This document shows, piece after piece, positions 1 through 11,900 of a stretch of 64,000 nucleotides of DNA. Position 1 is the first letter of the stretch. The number at the start of each line of letters is the position of its first letter. The stretch is from Henricia sp. BOLD:AAB3569. Lineage: Eukaryota; Echinodermata; Asteroidea; Spinulosida; Echinasteridae. The DNA lies in assembly GCA_037783545.1 (NCBI GenBank), contig JBBELK010001426.1, positions 62,001 through 126,000 on the forward strand, in the 5' to 3' direction. Both the position numbers and the translations under genes were made by a program. Below the pieces are notes generated by a model. That model was not told the DNA's origin. It did not search any database and saw only the letters and a program-made list of their open reading frames with translations.

Positions 1-35
1 TGCCGACGTTTGGACCACACTTTGACCAAATTGCC
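1..35 (+). repeat. Partial 297-bp satellite monomer, forward orientation
   Basis: These 35 bases match the part of the 297-bp monomer that runs from tgccgacgtttgg to accaaattgcc, as seen for example at 961-995. The match stops abruptly at position 35. The next bases of the monomer (gag, then ccaaactgcgg) reappear at 704, so this is the left half of a monomer interrupted by the 36-703 insert. The array presumably continues to the left of the window. Confidence 0.93.
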
Positions 36-703
36 TTTTTCTAAAATGTTTTATTCGTCCGAATAAAACACGCTAACCAGTCCAACGTTGTTACCGATAG
101 AACCAGTGCTTCAGCCGTTGTCGTTGCCAGTCCAGGTCATTTATCCACTAAGCGTTCGCCGTTATTGCCAAATTTCCTCATTCGTAGTCGTTGCCAGTCC
201 AGGTCATTTATCCACTAAGCGTTCGCCGTTATTTCCAAATTTCCTCATTCGTAGTCGTTGCCAGTCCAGGTCATTTATCCACCAATTGTTCGCCGTTATT
301 GCCAAATTTCCTCATTCGTTGTCGTTGCCAGTCCAGGTCATTTATCCACCAAATTTCCTCATTCGTTGTCGTTGCCAATCCAGGTCATTATCCGGCGAGT
401 ATTCTCCATCACAATCATCACCAATCGTGTCCGAGTATCAGGTCATATCCTTCGAGAAAGCACCACAGGTACATCCTCATAAAACCACAATCGTCACCAG
501 TCCAGGTCTGGAAGAATCAAGACCGCAGACTCGGATCCAATCGTGTTCCAAAATTGTATCGGCGTTCCCCGTGACGTACGTACTGGTCACTCCATCATTG
601 AGCAACGTTCCAGGACATCACGGGATTCCGCGAAAAACTCCTCCAAACTACCTATGTGCAAGGGTAGTCCTTTGGAAAGAACCCGTACGCCAACCCGACC
701 GCC
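36..703. other. Non-satellite insert inside a 297-bp monomer
   Basis: This 668-bp stretch does not match either satellite. The flanking monomer halves meet almost exactly: only three monomer bases (gag) are missing between position 35 and position 704. It contains the 67-bp minisatellite (about 112-395), then degenerate echoes of its gtccaggt core (near 435 and 500), then apparently unique sequence to 703. I see no target-site duplication, terminal inverted repeat or poly-A tail, so I cannot call it a transposon. Its first ten bases (tttttctaaa) also occur elsewhere in the monomer, so the left edge could instead be a satellite-satellite deletion joint followed by foreign DNA. Open frames here (the longest 88-741, + strand) are repetitive, overlap each other in several frames and resemble no protein I know; I do not call a gene. 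Confidence 0.75.
112..395 (+). repeat. 67-bp minisatellite, about five copies
   Basis: The phrase tcgttgccagtccaggtcat starts at 121, 188, 255 and 322, an exact 67-bp period. A fifth start at 369 comes after only 47 bp, because the fourth copy lacks about 20 bp (the gttcgccgttattgcc part). The fifth copy has tccaggtcattatcc and then decays. Copies differ by single bases (attgcc or atttcc; cattcgtag or cattcgttg; ccactaagc or ccaccaatt). It is a short local tandem array inside the insert, unrelated in sequence to the surrounding satellite. Confidence 0.9.
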
Positions 704-955
704 CCAAACTGCGGTGCGTTAACGACAGTCCGAATGACTGAGCATGCGCACAACTCAGGAGTACCCCAAAGAGGTGTGTACAGACAGCCACGGTTTGCGT
801 GAGAGCAGTCAGGAAGCCTCAACCCAGTTTTTTCTAAACTTTGAAATTTCTCTGCCATTTCCCGGCGAAAGTCTGTCAATTTTGTTATGACAAGTGCGCA
901 ATATAGAGAGTTTAGGGCATGCAAAATTTGAAGTTCGTCGGAACATTTTTCGACC

Positions 956-995
956 TCCAAATTTGCCGACGTTTGGACCACACTTTGACCAAATT
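956..995 (+). other. 40-bp block invariant between the 297-bp and 258-bp satellites (example copy)
   Basis: This stretch, from tccaaatttgcc to gaccaaatt, is identical as a reverse complement in the typical 258-bp monomer, for example at 49,385-49,424. It lies directly beside the place where the 258-bp family lacks 24 bp. Elsewhere the two families differ every few bases. One example copy is given; nearly every monomer in the window carries it. It could be a protein-binding segment or a tract kept alike by exchange between families. Confidence 0.6.
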
Positions 996-1033
996 GCCGA
1001 GCCAAACTGCGGTGCGTTAACGACAGTCCGAAT

Positions 1034-1049
1034 GACTGAGCATGCGCAC
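1034..1049 (+). promoter_or_regulatory. NRF-1-like palindromic motif in each monomer (example copy)
   Basis: The 16 bases gactgagcatgcgcac contain, on the minus strand, TGCGCATGCTCA. This differs at one position from the NRF-1 palindrome TGCGCATGCGCA. The same 16 bases are present in the 258-bp family (for example gtgcgcatgctcagtc near 49,355), so the motif repeats some 200 times in the window. Some forward monomers change it to gagtatgcgc (5,633 type). Binding is not shown by sequence; the match may simply reflect a conserved satellite palindrome. Confidence 0.35.
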
Positions 1050-4000
1050 AACTCAGGAGTACCCCAAAGAGGTGTGTACAGACAGCCACGGTTTGCGTGA
1101 GAGCAGTCAGGAAGCCTCAACCCAGTTTTTTCTAAACTTTGAAATTTCTCTGCCATTTCTTGGCGAAAGTCTGTCAATTTTTTATGACAAGTGCGCAATA
1201 TAGAGAGTTTAGGGCATGCAAAATTTGAAGTTCGTCGGAACATTTTTCGACCTCCAAATTTGCCGACGTTTGGACCACACTTTGACCAAATTGCCGAGCC
1301 AAACTGCGGTGCGTTAACGACAGTCCGAATGACTGAGCATGCGCACAACTCAGGAGTACCCCAAAGAGGTGTGTACAGACAGCCACGGTTTGCGTGAGAG
1401 CAGTCAGGAAGCCTCAACCCAGTTTTTTCTAAACTTTGAAATTTCTCTGCCATTTCCCGGCGAAAGTCTGTCAATTTTTTATGACAAGTGCGCAATATAG
1501 AGAGTTTAGGGCAAGCAAAATTTGAAGTTCGTCGGAACATTTTTCGACCTCCAAATTTGCCGACGTTTGGACCACACTTTGACCAAATTGCCGAGCCAAA
1601 CTGCGGTGCGTTAACGACAGTCCGAATGACTGAGCATGCGCACAACTCAGGAGTACCCCAAAGAGGTGTGTACAGACAGCCACGGTTTGCGTGAGAGCAG
1701 TCAGGAAGCCTCAACCCAGTTTTTTTCTAAACTTTGAAATTTCTCTGCCATTTCCCAGCGAAAGTCTGTCAATTTTTTATGACAAGTGCGCAATATAGAG
1801 AGTTTAGGGCATGCAAAATTTGAAGTTCGTCGGAACATTTTTCGACCTCCAAATTTGCCGACGTTTGGACCACACTTTGACCAAATTGCCGAGCCAAACT
1901 GCGGTGCGTTAACGACAGTCCGAATGACTGAGCATGCGCACAACTCAGGAGTACCCCAAAGAGGTGTGTACAGACAGCCACGGTTTGCGTGAGAGCAGTC
2001 AGGAAGCCTCAACCCAGTTTTTTCTAAACTTTGAAATTTTTCTGCCATTTCCCGGCGAAAGTCTGTCAATTTTTTATGACAAGTGCGCAATATAGAGAGT
2101 TTAGGGCATGCAAAATTTGAAGTTCGTCGGAACATTTTTCGACCTCCAAATTTGCCGACGTTTGGACCACACTTTGACCAAATTGCCGAGCCAAACTGCG
2201 GTGCGTTAACGACAGTCCGAATGACTGAGCATGCGCACAACTCAGGAGTACCCCAAAGAGGTGTGTACAGACAGCCACGGTTTGCGTGAGAGCAGTCAGG
2301 AAGCCTCAACCCAGTTTTTTCTAAACTTTGAAATTTCTCTGCCATTTCCCGGCGAAAGTCTGTCAATTTTTTATGACAAGTGCGCAATATAGAGAGTTTA
2401 GGGCATGCAAAATTTGAAGTTCGTCGGAACATTTTTCGACCTCCAAATTTGCCGACGTTTGGACCACACTTTGACCAAATTGCCGAGCCAAACTGCGGTG
2501 CGTTAACGACAGTCCGAATGACTGAGCATGCGCACAACTCAGGAGTACCCCAAAGAGGTGTGTACAGACAGCCACGGTTTGCGTGAGAGCAGTCAGGAAG
2601 CCTCAACCCAGTTTTTTCTAAACTTTGAAATTTCTCTGCCATTTCCCGGCGAAAGTCTGTCAATTTTTTATGACAAGTGCGCAATATAGAGAGTTGAGGG
2701 CATGCAAAATTTGAAGTTCGTCGGAACATTTTTCGACCTCCAAATTTGCCGACGTTTGGACCACACTTTGACCAAATTGCCGAGCCAAACTGCGGTGCGT
2801 TAACGACAGTCCGAATGACTGAGCATGCGCACAACTCAGGAGTACCCCAAAGAGGTGTGTACAGACAGCCACGGTTTGCGTGAGAGCAGTCAGGAAGCCT
2901 CAACCCAGTTTTTTCTAAACTTTGAAATTTCTCTGCCATTTCCCGGCGAAAGTCTGTCAATTTTTTATGACAAGTGCGCAATATAGAGAGTTTAGGGCAT
3001 GCAAAATTTGAAGTTCGTCGGAACATTTTTCGACCTCCAAATTTGCCGACGTTTGGACCACACTTTGACCAAATTGCCGAGCCAAACTGCGGTGCGTTAA
3101 CGACAGTCCGAATGACTGAGCATGCGCACAACTCAGGAGTACCCCAAAGAGGTGTGTACAGACAGCCACGGTTTGCGTGAGAGCAGTCAGGAAGCCTCAA
3201 CCCAGTTTTTTCTAAACTTTGAAATTTCTCTGCCATTTCCCGGCGAAAGTCTGTCAATTTTTTATGACAAGTGCGCAATATAGAGAGTTGAGGGCATGCA
3301 AAATTTGAAGTTCGTCGGAACATTTTTCGACCTCCAAATTTGCCGACGTTTGGACCACACTTTGACCAAATTGCCGAGCCAAACTGCGGTGCGTTAACGA
3401 CAGTCCGAATGACTGAGCATGCGCACAACTCAGGAGTACCCCAAAGAGGTGTGTACAGACAGCCACGGTTTGCGTGAGAGCAGTCAGGAAGCCTCAACCC
3501 AGTTTTTTCTAAACTTTGAAATTTCTCTGCCATTTCCCGGCGAAAGTCTGTCCATTTTTTTATGACAAGTGCGCAATATAGAGAGTTTAGGGCATGCAAA
3601 ATTTGAAGTTCGTCGGAAAATTTTTCGACCTCCAAATTTGCCGACGTTTGGACCACACTTTCACCAAATTGCCGAGCCAAACTGCGGTGCGTTAACGACA
3701 GTCCGAATGACTGAGCATGCGCACAACTCAGGAGTACCCCAAAGAGGTGTGTACAGACAGCCACGGTTTGCGTGAGAGCAGTCAGGAAGCCTCAACCCAG
3801 TTTTTTCTAAACTTTGAAATTTCTCTGCCATTTCCCGGCGAAAGTCTGTCAATTTTTTATGACAAGTGCGCAATATAGAGAGTTTAGGGCATGCAAAATT
3901 TGAAGTTCGTCGGAACATTTTTCGACCTCCAAATTTGCCGACGTTTGGACCACACTTTGACCAAATTGCCGAGCCAAACTGCGGTGCGTTAACGACAGTC

Positions 4001-5632
4001 CGAATGACTGAGCATGCGCACAACTCAGGAGTACCCCAAAGAGGTGTGTACAGACAGCCACGGTTTGCGTGAGAGCAGTCAGGAAGCCTCAACCCAGTTT
4101 TTTCTAAACTTTGAAATTTCTCTGCCATTTCCCGGCGAAAGTCTGTCAATTTTTTATGACAAGTGCGCAATATAGAGAGTTTAGGGCATGCAAAATTTGA
4201 AGTTCGTCGGAACATTTTTCGACCTCCAAATTTGCCGACGTTTGGACCACACTTTGACCAAATTGCCGAGCCAAACTGCGGTGCGTTAACGACAGTCCGA
4301 ATGACTGAGCATGCGCACAACTCAGGAGTACCCCCAAAGAGGTGTGTACAGACAGCCACGGTTTGCGTGAGAGCAGTCAGGAAGCCTCAACCCAGTTTTT
4401 TCTAAACTTTGAAATTTCTCTGCCATTTCCCGGCGAAAGTCTGTCAATTTTTTATGACAAGTGCGCAATATAGAGAGTTGAGGGCATGCAAAATTTGAAG
4501 TTCGTCGGAACATTTTTCGACCTCCAAATTTGCCGACGTTTGGACCACACTTTGACCAAATTGCCGAGCCAAACTGCGGTGCGTTAACGACAGTCCGAAT
4601 GACTGAGCATGCGCACAACTCAGGAGTACCCCAAAGAGGTGTGTACAGACAGCCACGGTTTGCGTGAGAGCAGTCAGGAAGCCTCAACCCAGTTTTTTCT
4701 AAACTTTGAAATTTCTCTGCCATTTCCCGGCGAAAGTCTGTCCATTTTTTTATGACAAGTGCGCAATATAGAGAGTTTAGGGCATGCAAAATTTGAAGTT
4801 CGTCGGAAAATTTTTCGACCTCCAAATTTGCCGACGTTTGGACCACACTTTCACCAAATTGCCGAGCCAAACTGCGGTGCGTTAACGACAGTCCGAATGA
4901 CTGAGCATGCGCACAACTCAGGAGTACCCCAAAGAGGTGTGTACAGACAGCCACGGTTTGCGTGAGAGCAGTCAGGAAGCCTCAACCCAGTTTTTTCTAA
5001 ACTTTGAAATTTCTCTGCCATTTCCCGGCGAAAGTCTGTCAATTTTTTATGACAAGTGCGCAATATAGAGAGTTTAGGGCATGCAAAATTTGAAGTTCGT
5101 CGGAACATTTTTCGAACTCCAAATTTGCCGACGTTTGGACCACACTTTGACCAAATTGCCGAGCCAAACTGCGGTGCGTTAACGACAGTCCGAATGACTG
5201 AGCATGCGCACAACTCAGGAGTACCCCACAGAGGTGTGTACAGACAGCCACGGTTTGCGTGAGAGCAGTCAGGAAGCCTCAACCCAGTTTTTTCTAAACT
5301 TTGAAATTTCTCTGCCATTTCCCGGCGAAAGTCTGTCAATTTTTTATGACAAGTGAGCAATATAGAGAGTTTAGGGCATGCAAAATTTGAAGTTCGTCGG
5401 AACATTTTTCGACCTCCAAATTTGCCGACGTTTGGACCACACTTTGACCAAATTGCCGAGCCAAACTGCGGTGCGTTAACGACAGTCCGAATGACTGAGC
5501 ATGCGCACAACTCAGGAGTACCCCAAAGAGGTGTGTACAGACAGCCACGGTTTGCGTGAGAGCAGTCAGGAAGCCTCAACCCAGTTTTTTCTAAACTTTG
5601 AAATTTCTCTGCCATTTCCCGGCGAAAGTCTG

Positions 5633-8600
5633 TCAACTTTTTATGACAAGTGCGCAATATAGAGAGTTTAGGAAATGCAAAATTTGAAGTTCGTCGGAAC
5701 ATTTTTCGACCTCCAAATTTGCCGACGTTTGGACCACACTTTGACCAAATTGCCGAGCCAAACTGCGGTGCGTTAACGACAGTCCGAATGACTGAGTATG
5801 CGCACAACTCAGGAGTACCCCAAAGAGGTGTGTACAGACAGCCACGGTTTGCGTGAGAGCAGTCAGGAAGCCTCAACCCAGTTTTTTCTAAACTTTGAAA
5901 TTTCTCTGCCATTTTCCGGCGAAAGTCTGTCAATTTTGTATGACAAGTGCGCAATATAGAGAGTTTAGGGCATGCACAATTTGAAGTTCGTCGGAACATT
6001 TGTCGACCTCCAAATTTGCCGACGTTTGGACCACACTTTGACCAAATTGCCGAGCCAAACTGCGGTGCGTTAACGACAGTCCGAATGACTGAGCATGCGC
6101 ACAACTCAGGAGTACCCCAAAGAGGTGTGTACAGACAGCCACGGTTTGCGTGAGAGCAGTCAGGAAGCCTCAACCCAGTTTTTTCTAAACTTTGAAATTT
6201 CTCTGCCATTTCCCGGCGAAAGTCTGTCAATTTTTTATGACAAGTGCGCAATATAGAGAGTTTAGGGCATGCAAAATTTGAAGTTCGTCGGAACATTTTT
6301 CGACCTCCAAATTTGCCGACGTTTGGACCACACTTTGACCAAATTGCCGAGCCAAACTGCGGTGCGTTAACGACAGTCCGAATGACTGAGCATGCGCACA
6401 ACTCAGGAGTACCCCAAAGAGGTGTGTACAGACAGCCACGGTTTGCGTGAGAGCAGTCAGGAAGCCTCAACCCAGTTTTTTCTAAACTTTGAAATTTCTC
6501 TGCCATTTCCCGGCGAAAGTCTGTCAACTTTTTATGACAAGTGCGCAATATAGAGAGTTTAGGAAATGCAAAATTTGAAGTTCGTCGGAACATTTTTCGA
6601 CCTCCAAATTTGCCGACGTTTGGACCACACTTTGACCAAATTGCCGAGCCAAACTGCGGTGCGTTAACGACAGTCCGAATGACTGAGTATGCGCACAACT
6701 CAGGAGTACCCCAAAGAGGTGTGTACAGACAGCCACGGTTTGCGTGAGAGCAGTCAGGAAGCCTCAACCCAGTTTTTTCTAAACTTTGAAATTTCTCTGC
6801 CATTTCCCGGCGAAAGTCTGTCAACTTTTTATGACAAGTGCGCAATATAGAGAGTTTAGGAAATGCAAAATTTGAAGTTCGTCGGAACATTTTTCCACCT
6901 CCAAATTTGCCGACGTTTGGACCACACTTTGACCAAATTGCCGAGCCAAACTGCGGTGCGTTAACGACAGTCCGAATGACTGAGTATGCGCACAACTCAG
7001 GAGTACCCCAAAGAGGTGTGTACAGACAGCCACGGTTTGCGTGAGAGCAGTCAGGAAGCCTCAACCCAGTTTTTTCTAAACTTTGAAATTTCTCTGCCAT
7101 TTCCCGGCGAAAGTCTGTCAATTTTGTATGACAAGTGCGCAATATAGAGAGTTTAGGGCATGCACAATTTGAAGTTCGTCGGAACATTTTTCGACCTCCA
7201 AATTTGCCGACGTTTGGACCACACTTTGACCAAATTGCCGAGCCAAACTGCGGTGCGTTAACGACAGTCCGAATGACTGAGCATGCGCACAACTCAGGAG
7301 TACCCCAAAGAGGTGTGTACAGACAGCCACGGTTTGCGTGAGAGCAGTCAGGAAGCCTCAACCCAGTTTTTTCTAAACTTTGAAATTTCTCTGCCATTTC
7401 CCGGCGAAAGTCTGTCAATTTTTTATGACAAGTGCGCAATATAGAGAGTTTAGGGCATGCAAAATTTGAAGTTCGTCGGAACATTTTTCGACCTCCAAAT
7501 TTGCCGACGTTTGGACCACACTTTGACCAAATTGCCGAGCCAAACTGCGGTGCGTTAACGACAGTCCGAATGACTGAGCATGCGCACAACTCAGGAGTAC
7601 CCCAAAGAGGTGTGTACAGACAGCCACGGTTTGCGTGAGAGCAGTCAGGAAGCCTCAACCCAGTTTTTTCTAAACTTTGAAATTTCTCTGCCATTTCCCG
7701 GCGAAAGTCTGTCAACTTTTTATGACAAGTGCGCAATATAGAGAGTTTAGGAAATGCAAAATTTGAAGTTCGTCGGAACATTTTTCGACCTCCAAATTTG
7801 CCGACGTTTGGACCACACTTTGACCAAATTGCCGAGCCAAACTGCGGTGCGTTAACGACAGTCCGAATGACTGAGTATGCGCACAACTCAGGAGTACCCC
7901 AAAGAGGTGTGTACAGACAGCCACGGTTTGCGTGAGAGCAGTCAGGAAGCCTCAACCCAGTTTTTTCTAAACTTTGAAATTTCTCTGCCATTTCCCGGCG
8001 AAAGTCTGTCAACTTTTTATGACAAGTGCGCAATATAGAGAGTTTAGGAAATGCAAAATTTGAAGTTCGTCGGAACATTTTTCGACCTCCAAATTTGCCG
8101 ACGTTTGGACCACACTTTGACCAAATTGCCGAGCCAAACTGCGGTGCGTTAACGACAGTCCGAATGACTGAGTATGCGCACAACTCAGGAGTACCCCAAA
8201 GAGGTGTGTACAGACAGCCACGGTTTGCGTGAGAGCAGTCAGGAAGCCTCAACCCAGTTTTTTCTAAACTTTGAAATTTCTCTGCCATTTCCCGGCGAAA
8301 GTCTGTCAATTTTGTATGACAAGTGCGCAATATAGAGAGTTTAGGGCATGCACAATTTGAAGTTCGTCGGAACATTTTTCGACCTCCAAATTTGCCGACG
8401 TTTGGACCACACTTTGACCAAATTGCCGAGCCAAACTGCGGTGCGTTAACGACAGTCCGAATGACTGAGCATGCGCACAACTCAGGAGTACCCCAAAGAG
8501 GTGTGTACAGACAGCCACGGTTTGCGTGAGAGCAGTCAGGAAGCCTCAACCCAGTTTTTTCTAAACTTTGAAATTTCTCTGCCATTTCCCGGCGAAAGTC

Positions 8601-8899
8601 TGTCAATTTTTTATGACAAGTGCGCAATATAGAGAGTTTAGGGCATGCAAAATTTGAAGTTCGTCGGAACATTTTTCGACCTCCAAATTTGCCGACGTTT
8701 GGACCACACTTTGACCAAATTGCCGAGCCAAACTGCGGTGCGTTAACGACAGTCCGAATGACTGAGCATGCGCACAACTCAGGAGTACCCCAAAGAGGTG
8801 TGTACAGACAGCCACGGTTTGCGTGAGAGCAGTCAGGAAGCCTCAACCCAGTTTTTTCTAAACTTTGAAATTTCTCTGCCATTTCCCGGCGAAAGTCTG
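5633..8899 (+). repeat. Higher-order repeat: 4-monomer unit of 1,188 bp
   Basis: Three monomer types alternate here. Type X has gtcaactttttatg, ttaggaaatgc and gagtatgcgc. Type Y has caattttgtatg and gcatgcacaatttg. Type Z is the common form. The order is X-Y-Z at 5,633-6,523, then X-X-Y-Z at 6,524-7,711 and X-X-Y-Z again at 7,712-8,899. A further X-Y-Z follows at about 9,200-10,085 after one ordinary monomer. The two complete 4-mers are almost identical; one difference is ttttccacc near 6,895 against ttttcgacc in the later copy. This shows amplification of a multi-monomer block rather than single monomers. Confidence 0.9.
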
Positions 8900-8999
8900 T
8901 CCATTTTTTTATGACAAGTGCGCAATATAGAGAGTTTAGGGCATGCAAAATTTGAAGTTCGTCGGAACATTTTTCGACCTCCAAATTTGCCGACGTTTG

Positions 9000-11900
9000 G
9001 ACCACACTTTGACCAAATTGCCGAGCCAAACTGCGGGTGCGTTAACGACAGTCCGAATGAACTGAGCATGCGCACAACTCAGGAGTACCCCAAAGAGGTG
9101 TGTACAGACAGCCACGGTTTGCGTGAGAGCAGTCAGGAAGCTCAACCCAGTTTTTTCTAAACTTTGAAATTTCTCTGCCATTTCCCGGCGAAAGTCTGTC
9201 AACTTTTTATGACAAGTGCGCATATAGAGAGTTTAGGAAATGCAAAATTTGAAGTTCGTCGGAACATTTTTTCGACCTCCAAATTTGCCGACGTTTGGAC
9301 CACACTTTGACCAAATTGCCGAGCCAAACTGCGGTGCGTTAACGACAGTCCGAATGACTGAGTATGCGCAACTCAGGAGTACCCCAAAGAGGTGTGTACA
9401 GACAGCCACGGTTTGCGTGAGAGCAGTCAGGAAGCCTCAACCCAGTTTTTTCTAACTTTGAAATTTCTCTGCCATTTCCCGGCGAAAGTCTGTCAATTTT
9501 GTATGACAAGTGCGCAATATAGAGAGTTTAGGGCATGCACAATTTGAAGTTCGTCGGAACATTTTTCGACCTCCAAATTTGCCGACGTTTGGACCACACT
9601 TTGACCAAATTGCCGAGCCAAACTGCGGTGCGTTAACGACAGTCCGAATGACTGAGCATGCGCACAACTCAGGAGTACCCCAAAGAGGTGTGTACAGACA
9701 GCCACGGTTTGCGTGAGAGCAGTCAGGAAGCCTCAACCCAGTTTTTTCTAAACTTTGAAATTTCTCTGCCATTTCCCGGCGAAAGTCTGTCAATTTTTTA
9801 TGACAAGTGCGCAATATAGAGAGTTTAGGGCATGCAAAATTTGAAGTTCGTCGGAACATTTTTCGACCTCCAAATTTGCCGACGTTTGGGACCACACTTT
9901 GACCAAATTGCCGAGCCAAACTGCGGTGCGTTAACGACAGTCCGAATGACTGAGCATGCGCACAACTCAGGAGTACCCCAAAGAGGTGTGTACAGACAGC
10001 CACGGTTTGCGTGAGAGCAGTCAAGGAAGCCTCAACCCAGTTTTTTTCTAAACTTTGAAATTTCTCTGCCATTTCCCGGCGAAAGTCTGTCCATTTGTTT
10101 ATGACAAGTGCGCAATATAGAGAGTTTAGGGCATGCAAAATTTGAAGTTCGTCGGAACATTTTCGACCTCCAAATTTGCCGACGTTTGGACCACACTTTC
10201 ACCAAATTGCCGAGCCAAACTGCGGTGCGTTAACGACAGTCCGAATGACTGAGCAATGCGCACAACTCAGGAGTACCACAAAGAGGTGTGTACAGACAGC
10301 CACGGTTTGCGTGAGAGCAGTCAGGAAGCCTCAACCCAGTTTTTTCTAAACTTTGAAATTTCTCTGCCATTTCCCGGCGAAAGTCTGTCAATTTTTTATG
10401 ACAAGTGCGCAATATAGAGAGTTTAGGGCATGCAAAATTTGAAGTTCGTCGGAACATTTTTCGACCTCCAAATTTGCCGACGTTTGGACCACACTTTGAC
10501 CAAATTGCCGAGCCAAACTGCGGTGCGTTAACGACAGTCCCGAATGACTGAGCATGCGCACAACTCAGGAGTACCCCAAAGAGGTGTGTACAGACAGCCA
10601 CGGTTTGCGTGAGAGCAGTCAGGAAGCCTCAACCCAGTTTTTTTCTAAACTTTGAAATTTCTCTGCCATTTCCCGGCGAAAGTCTGTCAATTTTTGTATG
10701 ACAAGTGCGCAATATAGAGAGTTTAGGACATGCAAAATTTGAAGTTCGTCGGAACATTTTTCGACCTCCAAATTTGCCGACGTTTGGACCACACTTTGAC
10801 CAAAATTGCCGAGCCAAACTGCGGTGCGTTAACGACAGTCCGAATGACTGAGCATGCGCACAACTCAGGAGTACCCCAAAGAGGTGTGTACAGACAGCCA
10901 CGGTTTGCGTGAGAGCAGTCAGGAACGCCTAAACCCAGTTTTTTCTAAACTTTGAAATTTCTCTGCCATTTCCCGGCGAAAGTCTGTCAATTTTTTATGA
11001 CAAGTGCGCAATATAGAGAGTTTAGGGCATGCCAAATTTGAAGTTCGTCGGGAACATTTTCGACCTCCAAATTTGCCGACGTTTGGACCACACTTTGACC
11101 AAATTGCCGAGCCAAACTGCGGTACGTTAACGACAGTCCGAATGACTGAGCATGCGCACAACTCAGGAGTACCCCAAAGAGGTGTGTACAGACAGCCACG
11201 GTTGCGTGAGAGCAGTCAGGAAGCCTCAACCCAGTTTTTTTCTAAACTTTGAAATTTTTCTGCCATTTCCCGGCGAAAGTCTGTCAATTTGTTATGACAA
11301 GTGCGCAATATAGAGAGTTTAGGGCATGCAAAATTTGAAGTTCGTCGGAACATTTTTCGACCCTCCAAATTTGCCGACGTTTGGACCACACTTTGACCAA
11401 ATTGCCGAGCCAAACTGCGGTGCGTTAACGACAGTCCGAATGACTGAGCATGCGCACAACTCAGGAGTACCCCAAAGAGGTGTGTACAGACAGCCACGGT
11501 TTGCGTGAGAGCAGTCAGGAAGCCTCAACCCAGTTTTTTCTAAACTTTGAAATTTCTCTGCCATTTCCCGGCGAAAGTCTGTCAATTTTTTATAACAAGT
11601 GCGCAATATAGAGAGTTTAGGGCATGCAAAATTTGAAGTTCGTCGGAACATTTTTCGACCTCCAAATTTGCCGACGTTTGGACCACACTTTGACCAAATT
11701 GCCGAGCCAAACTGCGGTGCGTTAACGACAGTCCGAATGACTGAGCATGCGCACAACTCAGGAGTACCCCAAAGAGGTGTGTACAGACAGCCACGGTTTG
11801 CGTGAGAGCAGTCAGGAAGCCTCAACCCAGTTTTTTCTAAACTTTGAAATTTCTCTGCATTTCCCGGCGAAAGTCTGTCCATTTTTTTATGACAAGTGCG

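Noticed and set aside
88-741. Plus-strand open frame of 217 codons in the insert
   Set aside because: It is built largely from the 67-bp minisatellite, is overlapped by open frames in other phases, and runs into the satellite. It resembles no protein family I know.
1221-1260. CENP-B box
   Set aside because: The monomer contains ttcgtcggaa, close to the left half of the CENP-B box (ttcgttggaa), but the required CGGG in the right half is replaced by att-rich sequence.
4851-9029. Minus-strand open frame of 1,392 codons (and others at 1,701-3,764, 26,082-29,333; plus strand 37,152-40,253, 61,445-63,784) as a giant repeat protein gene
   Set aside because: The frame exists because the monomer is a multiple of three and happens to lack stops in one frame. 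Three different frames are open for about 70 codons or more, monomers with stops and frameshifts are freely amplified, changes are not biased to silent sites, and no start context, introns or flanking gene structure are visible.
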